A DNA stretch of 41,280 nucleotides from Nocardia amamiensis NBRC 102102 (GTDB lineage Bacteria; Actinomycetota; Actinomycetes; Mycobacteriales; Mycobacteriaceae), in the NCBI RefSeq assembly GCF_001612745.1, contig NZ_BDBA01000039.1, positions 1 through 41,280 of the forward strand. Direction: 5' to 3'. The notes under the pieces were generated by a model. The model did no database searches and was not told where the DNA came from. It saw only the letters and a program-made list of their open reading frames with translations. The position numbers were made by a program, and so were the translations under genes. The number at the start of each line of letters is the position of its first letter. The stretch's first letter is position 1. Positions 8,491 to 16,613 of this stretch are shown piece after piece.

Positions 8491-8814
8491 GTGCCGTACA
8501 TCATCGCTGAACCGTGCGTTGACGTGAAGGACAAGGCATGCATCGAGGAATGCCCCGTTGACTGCATCTACGAGGGTGGTCGCATGCTGTACATCCATCC
8601 CGACGAGTGCGTGGACTGTGGTGCATGTGAGCCGGTGTGCCCGGTGGAGGCGATCTTCTACGAAGACGACACCCCGGACCAGTGGAGCGGATACGTGAAC
8701 GCCAACGTCGATTTCTTCGACGAGCTGGGCTCGCCCGGCGGCGCCACGAAGGTCGGCAAGGTCGACTACGACCCGCCGTTCGTCAAGGAACTGCCCCCGA
8801 TGGCGAGTGAGTGA
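8491..8814 (+). CDS. fdxC: Seven-iron ferredoxin FdxC (3Fe-4S plus 4Fe-4S)
   Basis: A 107-aa acidic electron carrier. Cys9, Cys17 and Cys50 are placed to bind a 3Fe-4S cluster, while Cys21, Cys40, Cys43 and Cys46 (CVDCGACEPVCP) bind a 4Fe-4S cluster. Cys25 is the extra Cys also found in Azotobacter ferredoxin I, and residue 12 is Val instead of the fourth Cys expected in an 8Fe protein. The long C-terminal extension with PDQWSGYVNAN is typical of this group. The GTG start has AGGAGAG upstream. The gene pairs with dapC downstream, as Rv1177-Rv1178 do in M. tuberculosis. An iron-box-like element lies upstream. The redox partner cannot be read from the sequence. Confidence 0.95.
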   Translation: MPYIIAEPCVDVKDKACIEECPVDCIYEGGRMLYIHPDECVDCGACEPVCPVEAIFYEDDTPDQWSGYVNANVDFFDELGSPGGATKVGKVDYDPPFVKELPPMASE

Positions 8815-8822
8815 GATCTGAC

Positions 8823-9932
8823 GTGTCACCGCGTGGCCGGGTCAGCGGTCAGCTGCCCGATTTTCCCTGGGACACCATCGCTTCGGTCAAGGTGAAGGCC
8901 GCCGCTCATCCCGGCGGGATCGTCGATCTGTCCGTCGGCACCCCCGTCGACCCGGTCGATCCCTTGATCCGCGCGGCGTTGAACTCCGTCGCCGAAGTGC
9001 CCGGATACCCGACCACGCACGGCACCCCCGAGCTCCGCGCGGCCGCGGTCGACGCGCTGAAGCGGCGCTATGGGATCACCGGTCTCGATCCTGCCGCGGT
9101 GCTGCCCGCCATCGGCACCAAGGAACTGATCGCCGGGCTTCCCCGGCTGCTCGGTCTCGGCCCCGGCGACTTGGTGGTCGTCCCCGAGGTCGCGTACCCC
9201 ACCTACGAGGTGGGCGCGCTGTTGGCGGGCGCACAGGTGCTGCGCGCCGACGGGCTGACCCGGCTCGGTCCGCAGACGCCCGCGCTGATCTACGTGAACT
9301 CGCCGTCCAACCCGACCGGCCGCGTACTCGGCGTCGATCATCTGCGCAAGGTGGTCGCGTTCGCGCGCGAACGAGGTGCGATCGTCGCCTCCGACGAGTG
9401 CTACCTGGGACTGTCTTGGGAGGGCCGCGCGGTTTCACTGCTCGACCCCGAGGTCTGCGACGGCGACCACACCAACCTGCTCGCGTTGCATTCGCTGTCC
9501 AAGACCTCCAACCTGGCCAGTTACCGGGCCGGATTCGTGGCGGGCGACCCGGCCCTGGTAGCCGAGCTGCTCGAGGTGCGCAAGCACTCCGGCATGATGG
9601 TGCCCTTCCCGATCCAGGCCGCGATGACGGCCGCGCTGAGCGACGACGCGCATGAGTCGCAGCAGCGTGAGCGGTACCGGGCACGCCGCGATGTGCTGCG
9701 AAAGGCACTGGTGGAGGCCGGTTTCCGGATCGATCACTCGGAGGCGGGCCTGTACCTGTGGTCGACACGCCGCGAGCCGTGCCGTACCACGCTGGACTGG
9801 CTGGCCGACCGCGGCATCCTGGCCGCGCCCGGCGACTTCTACGGCCCCGGCGCGGCCGCGCACGTGCGCATCGCGCTCACCGCGACCGACGAGCGCATCG
9901 CCGCAGCGGCCGAACGCCTCACCGCCGGCTGA
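8823..9932 (+). CDS. dapC: N-succinyldiaminopimelate aminotransferase DapC
   Basis: A PLP-dependent fold-type I aminotransferase of the succinylase branch of lysine/meso-diaminopimelate synthesis, working in the cytosol with DapD and DapE, also encoded here. The 369-aa product has the class I/II layout: SVGTPVDPVD near the N-terminus, the substrate/PLP segment YVNSPSNPTGR, the PLP-ring Asp in VASDECYLGL, and the Schiff-base lysine Lys227 in LSKTSNLASYRAGF. QLPDFPWDTIAS near the start matches mycobacterial DapC. The GTG at 8823 gives a start near the homologues; a GTG at 8811, overlapping the fdxC stop, would add four residues and make the pair translationally coupled. Confidence 0.93.
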   Translation: MSPRGRVSGQLPDFPWDTIASVKVKAAAHPGGIVDLSVGTPVDPVDPLIRAALNSVAEVPGYPTTHGTPELRAAAVDALKRRYGITGLDPAAVLPAIGTKELIAGLPRLLGLGPGDLVVVPEVAYPTYEVGALLAGAQVLRADGLTRLGPQTPALIYVNSPSNPTGRVLGVDHLRKVVAFARERGAIVASDECYLGLSWEGRAVSLLDPEVCDGDHTNLLALHSLSKTSNLASYRAGFVAGDPALVAELLEVRKHSGMMVPFPIQAAMTAALSDDAHESQQRERYRARRDVLRKALVEAGFRIDHSEAGLYLWSTRREPCRTTLDWLADRGILAAPGDFYGPGAAAHVRIALTATDERIAAAAERLTAG

Positions 9933-10013
9933 GGGCGGGGCGGCTCGCGCTGATCCTGACCGGCGAGCGTGTCGGCAGCCGCGCGCGTCGCGCCGGGAGA
10001 GCTAGCCTGTGGT

Positions 10014-11648
10014 ATGGACGCTGTCACGGTTGTCCCCACGCCGAGTAATGAGCCGGTGCATTCCTACGCGCCGGGCACGCCGGAACGCGAGCTATTGATC
10101 GGCAAACTTGCTGAGCTGACCGCCGAACCGGTCGACGTGCCGCTGGTGATCGGCGGCAAGCACCGGCCGGGCATCGGCGAACGACACGACATCGTTGCGC
10201 CGCATCGGCACCGACACGTGCTGGGGACCTATACCGACACCACGCATTCGGAAGCACACGGAGCCATCGACGCCGCAATGGCGGCCGCACCGGGTTGGCG
10301 GGCGCTGCCGTTCGAGGAACGCGCCGCGGTGCTGTTGCGCGCGGCCGACCTGCTGGCCGGCCCGTGGCGGGAGACCGTCGCCGCCGCTACCATGCTCGGC
10401 CAGTCGAAATCCGCCCAGCAGGCCGAGATCGACGCGCCGTGCGAATTGGTCGACTTCTGGCGGTTCAACGTGTCCTTCGCGCGCGGCATCCTCGCGCAGC
10501 AGCCGCAGTCCAGCGCCGGGATGTGGAACCGGATGGACTACCGGCCGCTCGAGGGGTTCGTCTACGCGATCAGCCCCTTCAATTTCACCGCGATCGCCGG
10601 TAATCTGCCGACCGCTCCCGCGCTGATGGGCAACACCGTGGTGTGGAAGCCATCACCCACCCAGACCTTGTCGGCGTTCCACACGATGCGGTTGCTGGAG
10701 GCGGCGGGCCTGCCACCCGGCGTGATCAACATGGTCACCGGGGACGGTGTGCAGCTGTCGGAGGTGGCGCTGACCGATCCTCGGTTGGCCGGTATCCATT
10801 TCACCGGCTCGGCCAAGACGTTTCAGCATCTCTGGCAGCAAGTCGGCGCGAATATCGGCCGCTACCACGGCTATCCGCGTCTGGTGGGGGAGACCGGCGG
10901 TAAGGACTTCATCGTCGCGCACTCCTCCGCCGATCCGGATACGTTGCGCACCGCCCTGATTCGCGGCGCCTACGAGTATCAAGGCCAGAAGTGCTCGGCG
11001 GCATCGCGCGCCTATATCGCGCGATCGGTGTGGCGTGCGATGGGTGACGACTTCCTGCACGTCGCCGAGGAGCTGAGCTATGGCGACGTCGCGGATCTGT
11101 CGAATTTCGGTGGGGCGCTGATCGATCGACGGGCGTTCGACAAGAATGTAGCGGCCATCCAGCGAGCCAGGGATGCCGGTCTCACCATTCCGGTCGGCGG
11201 CACCTACGACGACAGCGAAGGCTGGTTCGTCCGGCCGACCGTGTTCCTGACCGACAACCCCCACGACGAATCCTTCGCGACCGAATACTTCGGACCGATT
11301 CTGTCGGTGTACGTCTACGACGACGCGGAACCCGGCGCGTACAGCGCCATTCTCGCCGAGGTCGAGTCCGCCGCGCCTTACGCGCTGACCGGCGCGGTGT
11401 TCGCACGAGACCGAAACGCGATCGAACAGGCCGACGCCGCACTGCGATTCGCGGCGGGCAACTTCTACGTCAACGACAAGCCGACCGGTGCGGTGGTGGG
11501 CCAGCAGCCGTTCGGTGGCGCCCGCGCCTCCGGTACCGACGACAAGGCAGGCTCGCCGCTGAACTTGCTGCGCTGGGTCGCGCCGCGCACGATCAAGGAG
11601 ACCTTCGTTGCGCCGGTCGAATACCGCTACCCGCACATGGACACGTGA
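10014..11648 (+). CDS. rocA: L-glutamate gamma-semialdehyde (1-pyrroline-5-carboxylate) dehydrogenase
   Basis: Oxidises glutamate semialdehyde, in equilibrium with pyrroline-5-carboxylate, to glutamate with NAD+, the second step of proline breakdown. The 544-aa length equals stand-alone bacterial P5C dehydrogenases (Rv1187 type). The aldehyde dehydrogenase fold shows ISPFNFTAIAGNLPTAP, FTGSAKTFQ, the general-base Glu293 in GETGGKD and the nucleophile Cys327 in GQKCSAASR; TEYFGPILSVYVY and PFGGARASGTDDKAG are characteristic. The ATG at 10014 lies five bases after a TAGCCT box, suggesting a leaderless mRNA. In mycobacteria proline dehydrogenase follows directly; here the next gene is unrelated and convergent, so the partner enzyme must lie elsewhere. 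Confidence 0.95.
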   Translation: MDAVTVVPTPSNEPVHSYAPGTPERELLIGKLAELTAEPVDVPLVIGGKHRPGIGERHDIVAPHRHRHVLGTYTDTTHSEAHGAIDAAMAAAPGWRALPFEERAAVLLRAADLLAGPWRETVAAATMLGQSKSAQQAEIDAPCELVDFWRFNVSFARGILAQQPQSSAGMWNRMDYRPLEGFVYAISPFNFTAIAGNLPTAPALMGNTVVWKPSPTQTLSAFHTMRLLEAAGLPPGVINMVTGDGVQLSEVALTDPRLAGIHFTGSAKTFQHLWQQVGANIGRYHGYPRLVGETGGKDFIVAHSSADPDTLRTALIRGAYEYQGQKCSAASRAYIARSVWRAMGDDFLHVAEELSYGDVADLSNFGGALIDRRAFDKNVAAIQRARDAGLTIPVGGTYDDSEGWFVRPTVFLTDNPHDESFATEYFGPILSVYVYDDAEPGAYSAILAEVESAAPYALTGAVFARDRNAIEQADAALRFAAGNFYVNDKPTGAVVGQQPFGGARASGTDDKAGSPLNLLRWVAPRTIKETFVAPVEYRYPHMDT

Positions 11649-11664
11649 TACCGCCGCTGCGGAC

Positions 11665-12528
11665 CTACACCAGCGATTTCCCCAACCGCATCCGGATGCG
11701 CAGGTCGGCCAGATAGGCATTGAGCGGGAACATCCGCACCGGCCTCGGCAGCCGGGTCTGCACCGCCGCGATGGCCCGCAGCAGCCGATCGAAGCGACGC
11801 TGATCGCGCTCGGTCCAGGTCATGCCCATCTCGTTGCGCAGGTGCTGGGGCAGCAGGCCGGTGACGACGAACCGCTGCAGCCTCGCGAAGACCGCCTGCA
11901 CCGGACGCGGCATCATCTTCAGATCGATCAGATCTTCGAAGTAGTCCCGCAGGGCCGGTTCGATGGCGCGTTGCTTCAGGTTCTCATCCCAGTACCGTTG
12001 GAACTCGGCACGATTCGCGGGCCACATCTCCCGCCGCATCTGCAATGTGGTGCCAAGGCGGGCGGCGTAGTGATAGAAGGCGTCAGCGGTGGCGGGGTCC
12101 ATCGGGCCGTGCATCCGGGTGTACAGATCGTCGATGCCCCAGTACAGGCACGCGGCCACCCACAGTTGCAGGTTCGGGTCGAAGGCGTTGTATTTCACCG
12201 GGCTTGCCGCGGTGGAGTGCACCGGGCGGTGCGAGACATTGACCGCCGCGCGGTAGGCGGCGCGTTCGGCGTCCGAACCCAGGAGCGCGACGGCGAGGTA
12301 GGTCAAGGTGGTGCGCAGCCGCTTGACCGGGTGCAAGGTCACCTTGCCGCTGTCGACGGTGCTCTCCAAGACACCGCGGCCCACCGGCCGCAGGCTCAGC
12401 TGCAGGATGACATTGGCGGTGCCGCCGAGGAACGCGGCGATTCCGTCCAGATATTCCGCGACGGTCTCCGGGGTCAGAATCGGGTCCGGATCCGGCTCGT
12501 GCTCGGTGGTGCCCAGCGGCGCGGTCAT
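11665..12528 (-). CDS. Oxygenase MpaB/Lcp family (DUF2236) protein, copy 1
   Basis: A 287-aa member of the DUF2236 family, which includes the rubber oxygenase Lcp (heme b) and fungal MpaB oxygenase. The actual substrate here is unknown. Conserved blocks are [50 protein letters not shown] and [12 protein letters not shown]; His residues in HPVKR and SHRPV are candidate heme-contact positions. It has no signal peptide, so it is probably cytosolic. It is a close paralogue of the gene at 14167-15018, with most of the first 150 residues identical. GAGGTCAACG precedes the ATG at 12528. It is divergent from the TetR gene, and a perfect 11-bp-arm palindrome lies 46 bases upstream of its ATG, so TetR repression is likely. 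Confidence 0.8.
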   Translation of the reverse strand: MTAPLGTTEHEPDPDPILTPETVAEYLDGIAAFLGGTANVILQLSLRPVGRGVLESTVDSGKVTLHPVKRLRTTLTYLAVALLGSDAERAAYRAAVNVSHRPVHSTAASPVKYNAFDPNLQLWVAACLYWGIDDLYTRMHGPMDPATADAFYHYAARLGTTLQMRREMWPANRAEFQRYWDENLKQRAIEPALRDYFEDLIDLKMMPRPVQAVFARLQRFVVTGLLPQHLRNEMGMTWTERDQRRFDRLLRAIAAVQTRLPRPVRMFPLNAYLADLRIRMRLGKSLV

Positions 12529-12571
12529 CGTTGACCTCGTCTTTCGGTATCCGCCCGACCCAGAGCCGAGC

Positions 12572-12602
12572 AATGAGAAGATTATGCCCTCATCTTCTCA
12601 TT
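12572..12602. promoter_or_regulatory. Palindromic operator between mpaB copy 1 and tetR
   Basis: AATGAGAAGAT, a nine-base spacer (TATGCCCTC), then ATCTTCTCATT: a perfect inverted repeat with 11-bp arms in the divergent intergenic region. Size and position suit a TetR-family dimer pair. A related element stands before the second oxygenase gene at 15037-15063 (19 of 27 bases identical). Confidence 0.65.
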
Positions 12603-12695
12603 CTCTTGTCAGCCCTGTCAATCGGCGCGGAACTGCCGTGATGGTATGCGATGCTGGAAGTGTCATTGTTTCGCCGACGCGGAGAGGGTGGAGGC

Positions 12696-13328
12696 ATGGC
12701 CACGCTGACCAGACTGCTGCCGCTCGTGCGCAGCTCGGCACCGGAGGACCGCAATCAGGCCCGTGTGCTGGACGCGGCGCTGGTGGCGTTCCTGGACTTC
12801 GGCATCAAACGCACCAGCATGGTCGAGGTCGCGCGTCGTTGCGGGCTGTCGCTGGCCACGCTCTACCGGCGCTTCGCCAGCAAATCCGATCTGATCAAAG
12901 CCGTCGGGCTGCGCCAGACCCGGGAGTTCATCGAGGAAGTCGACGCCGCGCTGCAACGGCAGGTCGATCGCGACGCGAGTGCCGAGGATCAGATCGTCGA
13001 GTTGTTCGCCGCGTTCATCACCGGCCTGCGCGGAAACCGGCTGATCCACCGGCTGCTGGCGACCGAGCCCGAACTCGTGCTGCCCTACCTCACCACCGAA
13101 GGCGCCCCCGTCATCGAACTCGGCAGGGACTACCTCGCCGAGTTCATCACGCGGTTACAGCGCGAGGGCAAGCTGCCGGAGTACGACCCGGAGCCCTTGG
13201 CCGAGATGATCGCCCGCACAGCGCTTTCGCTGGCGCTCACCCCGCAAACGGTGATCCCGCTCGGCGACGACGCCGCGATCCGGCAGTTCGCGCGCGACCA
13301 CGTGGTGGTGTCGTTCCGGGTGCCGTAG
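12696..13328 (+). CDS. TetR/AcrR family transcriptional regulator
   Basis: A 210-aa repressor. The N-terminal DNA-binding domain (about residues 20-68) shows the family pattern: VLDAALVAFLDFGIKRTSM, then VEVARRCGLSLATLYRRF with the recognition helix and the ASKSDLIKAV linker. The C-terminal ligand-binding half (DASAEDQIVELFAAFITGL onward) is all-helical and does not reveal the ligand. The ATG at 12696 follows the purine run GGAGAGGGTGGAGG. The gene is divergent from one DUF2236 gene and about 0.8 kb from a second; both carry the same palindrome type upstream, so this protein probably represses both and itself. Confidence 0.88.
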   Translation: MATLTRLLPLVRSSAPEDRNQARVLDAALVAFLDFGIKRTSMVEVARRCGLSLATLYRRFASKSDLIKAVGLRQTREFIEEVDAALQRQVDRDASAEDQIVELFAAFITGLRGNRLIHRLLATEPELVLPYLTTEGAPVIELGRDYLAEFITRLQREGKLPEYDPEPLAEMIARTALSLALTPQTVIPLGDDAAIRQFARDHVVVSFRVP

Positions 13329-13354
13329 CGATCTCGGGATCGGCGCGAGCCTGG

Positions 13355-14071
13355 TCAGCGGAAGTGCGGTTGCCCGCTCATCATCGCGCCGAGCGCGGCG
13401 AGGACGTCGGCGGTCTGCTCGGCCGCGGTGCCGCGGGTGTGCGCCGTCACCGCGAAGCCGTTGCCGTAGGACGCCGAGGCGACCTCCGGCTCGCCGAAAT
13501 CCGACCAGCCCCATTTGGTGCCGAGCACGAACGGCCAGCGTGCGGTGCCCCAATCCTGTTCGGTGCCGTCTTGGGCCATGGAGCCCGCGGCGGCCATCCA
13601 CTCGAAGATCGGCGATCCTGGGTCGGCGCGCAGTTTGGCGACGAGGAAGTCGGATACGTTCGCGACGCTCGTCGCCCCGGCGCCCCAGCTGGGACCCGGA
13701 ACCGTCTCGGTGAGGCCGTACTCCTGGGCGATGGCGGCGACCGCCTGCGGATATTTGGCCTCCATCTGGCCGGCGGCCGCGTCGTCGGAATAGCGGATCA
13801 TCCGTTCGGCCAAGGCGCGGTCTTCGGCTGAGCCGTCGCCGTGGCGCAGGGCGTAGTCGGCCATGAACAGCTTGGCCAGCGACAGGCTCGAGCGCGATTC
13901 GTGTTCGTTGGCGGTGCCCCATCCGATGCCGAAGGTGGTGCGCACGGAGATCGCGGTGCGAGGCGGCACGGAAGCGGCGCCGCTCTCTTCGGGTTCGGCC
14001 CCAGCGACCGGCGCGAACAGTGCCAGGCACGCGCCTGCGATGAGCGCGGTCATCGTCATTCGATAGCCCAT
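13355..14071 (-). CDS. Secreted serine-hydrolase-like (beta-lactamase fold) protein
   Basis: A 238-aa exported protein. An N-terminal signal peptide (MTALIAGACLALFAPVAGA, cleavage likely near residue 25) precedes a domain resembling class A beta-lactamase/penicillin-binding enzymes. An S-x-x-K element (SLAK in SLSLAKLFMADYAL) could hold the nucleophile; YSDD occupies the place of the SxN motif; TKWG is where K-T-G is expected, with Trp replacing Thr/Ser. The site is therefore atypical, and true beta-lactamase activity is doubtful. Mycobacterial LppW-like proteins look similar. There is no lipobox Cys, so it is probably released or periplasmic. The ATG at 14071 has a strong ribosome site, GGAGGAAAG. 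It lies between the two oxygenase paralogues, on the same strand as both. Confidence 0.7.
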   Translation of the reverse strand: MGYRMTMTALIAGACLALFAPVAGAEPEESGAASVPPRTAISVRTTFGIGWGTANEHESRSSLSLAKLFMADYALRHGDGSAEDRALAERMIRYSDDAAAGQMEAKYPQAVAAIAQEYGLTETVPGPSWGAGATSVANVSDFLVAKLRADPGSPIFEWMAAAGSMAQDGTEQDWGTARWPFVLGTKWGWSDFGEPEVASASYGNGFAVTAHTRGTAAEQTADVLAALGAMMSGQPHFR

Positions 14072-14166
14072 CTTTCCTCCTGGCTCGCGACAGCTGGATC
14101 GGACTACTGGAGCAGCGATTGCCCAGCGATTGCCGGAGTGAAACGGGTGGACCCGATCCGATCGCC

Positions 14167-15018
14167 TCAGACCAGGCGCAGGCCGAGCCGCCGCCGGATG
14201 CGCATATCCAGCAGATAGGCGTTGAACGGGAAGACGCGGATCGGCCGCGGCAGCCTGGCCTCCGCGGCGCCGACGGCGCGCAGGATGTAGCGGAGCGCGC
14301 GCTCGTCGCGTTCGGTCCAGGTCAGACCCATCTCGTCGCGCAAGTGCTGGGGTAGCAGGCCCGTGACGAAGAACCGGTGCAGCCGGGCGAATGCCAGTTG
14401 CGCCGGTCGGGGCAACATGTGCAGGTCGATGAGGTCGTAGAAGTAGGCGCGAACGGTCGGGTCGATGCTGGTTGCCGCGAGGTTCGCAGCCCAGTACTCG
14501 TCGAAGGCGCGCCGGTCGGCCGGCCACATGGATTCGGGCATTTGCAGTGTGGTGCCCAGCCGGGCGCCGAGCCGGTGGAAGGCGTCGGCGGCCGCCTCGT
14601 CCATCGGGCCGTGCATCCGCTCGTACAGATCCTTCCCGCCCCAGTGCAGGCAGGCCGCGACCCATAGTTGCAGAGCGGGGTCGAAGGCGTTGTAGCGCAC
14701 CGGGCTCGACTCGGTCGAACGGACCGGGCGATGCGAGACGTTGACCGCCTCTCGGTAGGCGGCACGCTCCTCGTCGGTGCCGAGCATCGCCACGGACAGG
14801 TAGGTCAGAGTGGTCCGCAGACGCTTGACCGGGTGCAGCATGACCTTCCCGCTGTCGACCGTGCTCTCGACTACGCCATAGCCGACCGGTGGTGCGCTGA
14901 GCTGCATGATGACGTTCGCGGTGCCGCCGAGGAATCCGGCGATGCCGTCGATGTACTGCCCGATGTCGAAGGAGTCCGGCGATTCGGGCCGATGCGTCGC
15001 GCGAAGTGGCTTGGTCAT
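14167..15018 (-). CDS. Oxygenase MpaB/Lcp family (DUF2236) protein, copy 2
   Basis: A 283-aa DUF2236 protein highly similar to copy 1 (shared [42 protein letters not shown] and [14 protein letters not shown] blocks). The two differ mostly at both ends and in the central part. The same conserved His residues are present. Even the bases around the start, CGAGGTCAACGATG on the coding strand, are shared with copy 1, showing duplication of the upstream region as well. A palindrome related to that of copy 1 starts 19 bases upstream of the ATG. The secreted serine-hydrolase-like gene follows on the same strand 95 bases downstream and could be co-transcribed. The substrate is unknown. Confidence 0.8.
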   Translation of the reverse strand: MTKPLRATHRPESPDSFDIGQYIDGIAGFLGGTANVIMQLSAPPVGYGVVESTVDSGKVMLHPVKRLRTTLTYLSVAMLGTDEERAAYREAVNVSHRPVRSTESSPVRYNAFDPALQLWVAACLHWGGKDLYERMHGPMDEAAADAFHRLGARLGTTLQMPESMWPADRRAFDEYWAANLAATSIDPTVRAYFYDLIDLHMLPRPAQLAFARLHRFFVTGLLPQHLRDEMGLTWTERDERALRYILRAVGAAEARLPRPIRVFPFNAYLLDMRIRRRLGLRLV

Positions 15019-15036
15019 CGTTGACCTCGCAGGAAC

Positions 15037-15063
15037 TGAGAAGGCTATGCAACAACTTTCTCA
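15037..15063. promoter_or_regulatory. Second copy of the TetR-type operator, upstream of mpaB copy 2
   Basis: TGAGAAGG, then CTATGCAACAA, then CTTTCTCA: outer TGAGAA/TTCTCA arms are preserved, the inner arms have degenerated. It aligns without gaps to 12574-12600 with 19 of 27 identical bases, including TGAGAAG, TATGC and TTCTCA. Confidence 0.5.
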
Positions 15064-15144
15064 CCGCGTCAGCGGGGTGTCAACGATCCGCGACGCGGTG
15101 CCCGGCCGGATGTCGCAGGGGAGCCGACGAAGTAGCGTGGTCGA

Positions 15145-16563
15145 ATGCCGTTCGCCCCACCGCTGCTGCTCAGTTCGCTGAACCCGCTCGCCGTCGCGGG
15201 CGGAGCGGACATCCCCGACGCCGTCACCATCGACGGGACCATCCTGTCGCGCAGCGACCTGCTCGGCGCCGCCACCTCGGTAGCCGAACGCGTCGCGCGC
15301 GCGGAGCGGGTGGCGGTGCTGGCCGAACCGACCGTGGAGACCGTCCTCGCGGTGGTCGGCTGCCTGATCGCGGGCGTCACGGTGGTGCCGGTGCCGCCGG
15401 ACTCCGGCACCGCGGAGCGGGCCCACATCCTCGCCGACTCGGGCGCGCAGGCGTGGCTGGGGAAGGCGCCGGAGGACAGTGAGCTGCCGCGGGTGCCGGT
15501 CCGGCGGCACGCCAGGTCCTGGCATACCTATCCCGAACCCGACCCGGCCACAACGGCTTTCGTGCTGTACACCTCGGGTACCACGGGTCTGCCCAAGGGT
15601 GTCGTGTTGAGCCGCGGCGCCATCGCGGCGGGCCTGGACGCGCTCGCCGACGCGTGGGCATGGACCGCGAACGACGTTCTGGTACATGGACTCCCGCTGT
15701 TCCATGTGCACGGTCTGATCCTCGGCGTGCTCGGCCCGCTGCGGGTGGGCAGTCCGCTGATCCACACCGGTAAGCCGACTCCGCAGGCGTACGCGGAAGC
15801 CAAAGGTTCGCTGTACTTCGGCGTGCCCACCGTGTGGTCGCGGGTTGTCGACGACCCCGACGCGGCAAAGCAATTGGCCGACGCCCGGCTGCTGGTTTCT
15901 GGAAGCGCGCCGCTGCCGGTGCCCGTATTCGACCGGCTGCGCGAGCTGACCGGGCACGCGCCGATCGAGCGCTACGGCATGAGTGAGACCATGATCACGT
16001 TGTCCACCCGGGCCGACGGTGAGCGCAGGCCGGGCTGGGTCGGCACGCCGGTGCGCGGTGTGCGAACCCGGCTCGTGGACGAGTCCGGCGCCCCGGTCCC
16101 GCACGACGGGGAAAGTATCGGCGGCCTCCAAGTGCTCGGCCCGATGCTCTTCGACGGCTACCTGAACCGTCCGGAGGCCACCGCGGAGAGCTGGACCGAC
16201 GACGGCTGGTTCCGCACCGGCGACGTCGCCGTCATCGACCCGGAGGGCTTCCACCGCATCGTCGGCCGGGAATCGGTGGACCTGATCAAGTCCGGCGGCT
16301 ATCGCGTTGGCGCGGGCGAGGTGGAGACGGTGCTGCTCGGCCACCGCGCCGTCGCGGAGGCCGCGGTCGTGGGACTGCCCGATGATGACCTCGGCCAGCG
16401 CATCACCGCCTTCGTCGTCCTGCGCGGCGCGGCCACCGAACGCGAATTGATCGACCACGTGGCCGAACAACTTTCGGTGCACAAACGTCCCCGTGAGATC
16501 CGCGTGGTCGACGCCTTGCCGCGCAACGCCATGGGGAAGGTGCAGAAGAAGTTGCTGAGCTGA
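15145..16563 (+). CDS. fadD36: Acyl-CoA synthetase FadD36 type
   Basis: A 472-aa member of the adenylate-forming superfamily that activates a carboxylic acid via acyl-AMP to acyl-CoA. Visible motifs are the P-loop YTSGTTGLPKG, the A5 motif ERYGMSETM, the A7 segment GWFRTGDVA, the A8 hinge GRESVDLIKSGGYRVGAGEVE, and the catalytic A10 lysine region NAMGKVQKK. The shorter length and HVHGLILGVLGPLRVG are like MatB/FadD36 (Rv1193), a group that includes malonyl-CoA synthetases, so a small or branched dicarboxylic acid may be the substrate. TAGCGT lies six bases before the ATG, indicating a leaderless message. Confidence 0.88.
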   Translation: MPFAPPLLLSSLNPLAVAGGADIPDAVTIDGTILSRSDLLGAATSVAERVARAERVAVLAEPTVETVLAVVGCLIAGVTVVPVPPDSGTAERAHILADSGAQAWLGKAPEDSELPRVPVRRHARSWHTYPEPDPATTAFVLYTSGTTGLPKGVVLSRGAIAAGLDALADAWAWTANDVLVHGLPLFHVHGLILGVLGPLRVGSPLIHTGKPTPQAYAEAKGSLYFGVPTVWSRVVDDPDAAKQLADARLLVSGSAPLPVPVFDRLRELTGHAPIERYGMSETMITLSTRADGERRPGWVGTPVRGVRTRLVDESGAPVPHDGESIGGLQVLGPMLFDGYLNRPEATAESWTDDGWFRTGDVAVIDPEGFHRIVGRESVDLIKSGGYRVGAGEVETVLLGHRAVAEAAVVGLPDDDLGQRITAFVVLRGAATERELIDHVAEQLSVHKRPREIRVVDALPRNAMGKVQKKLLS

Positions 16564-16576
16564 GGGGATCGATCGG

Positions 16577-16607
16577 TTGACCTCGAGTGAGGTCAAGGTT
16601 CTACGGT
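16577..16607 (+). promoter_or_regulatory. MerR/SoxR-type promoter with 20-bp palindrome and 19-bp spacer
   Basis: TTGACCTC, four bases, then GAGGTCAA forms a perfect palindrome whose left arm contains the -35 TTGACC. A -10 TACGGT (16602-16607) follows with a 19-bp spacer, the overlong spacing typical of promoters activated by MerR-family regulators, where the operator lies in the spacer. The ATG at 16614 is six bases past the -10, so the transcript would be leaderless. Confidence 0.55.
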
Positions 16608-16613
16608 CGCCAC

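Noticed and set aside
14072..15064. Upstream extension of the secreted serine-hydrolase-like gene to 569 aa
   Set aside because: The extension is the wrong-frame reading of the DUF2236 gene; the ATG at 14071 has a strong ribosome site and a signal peptide.
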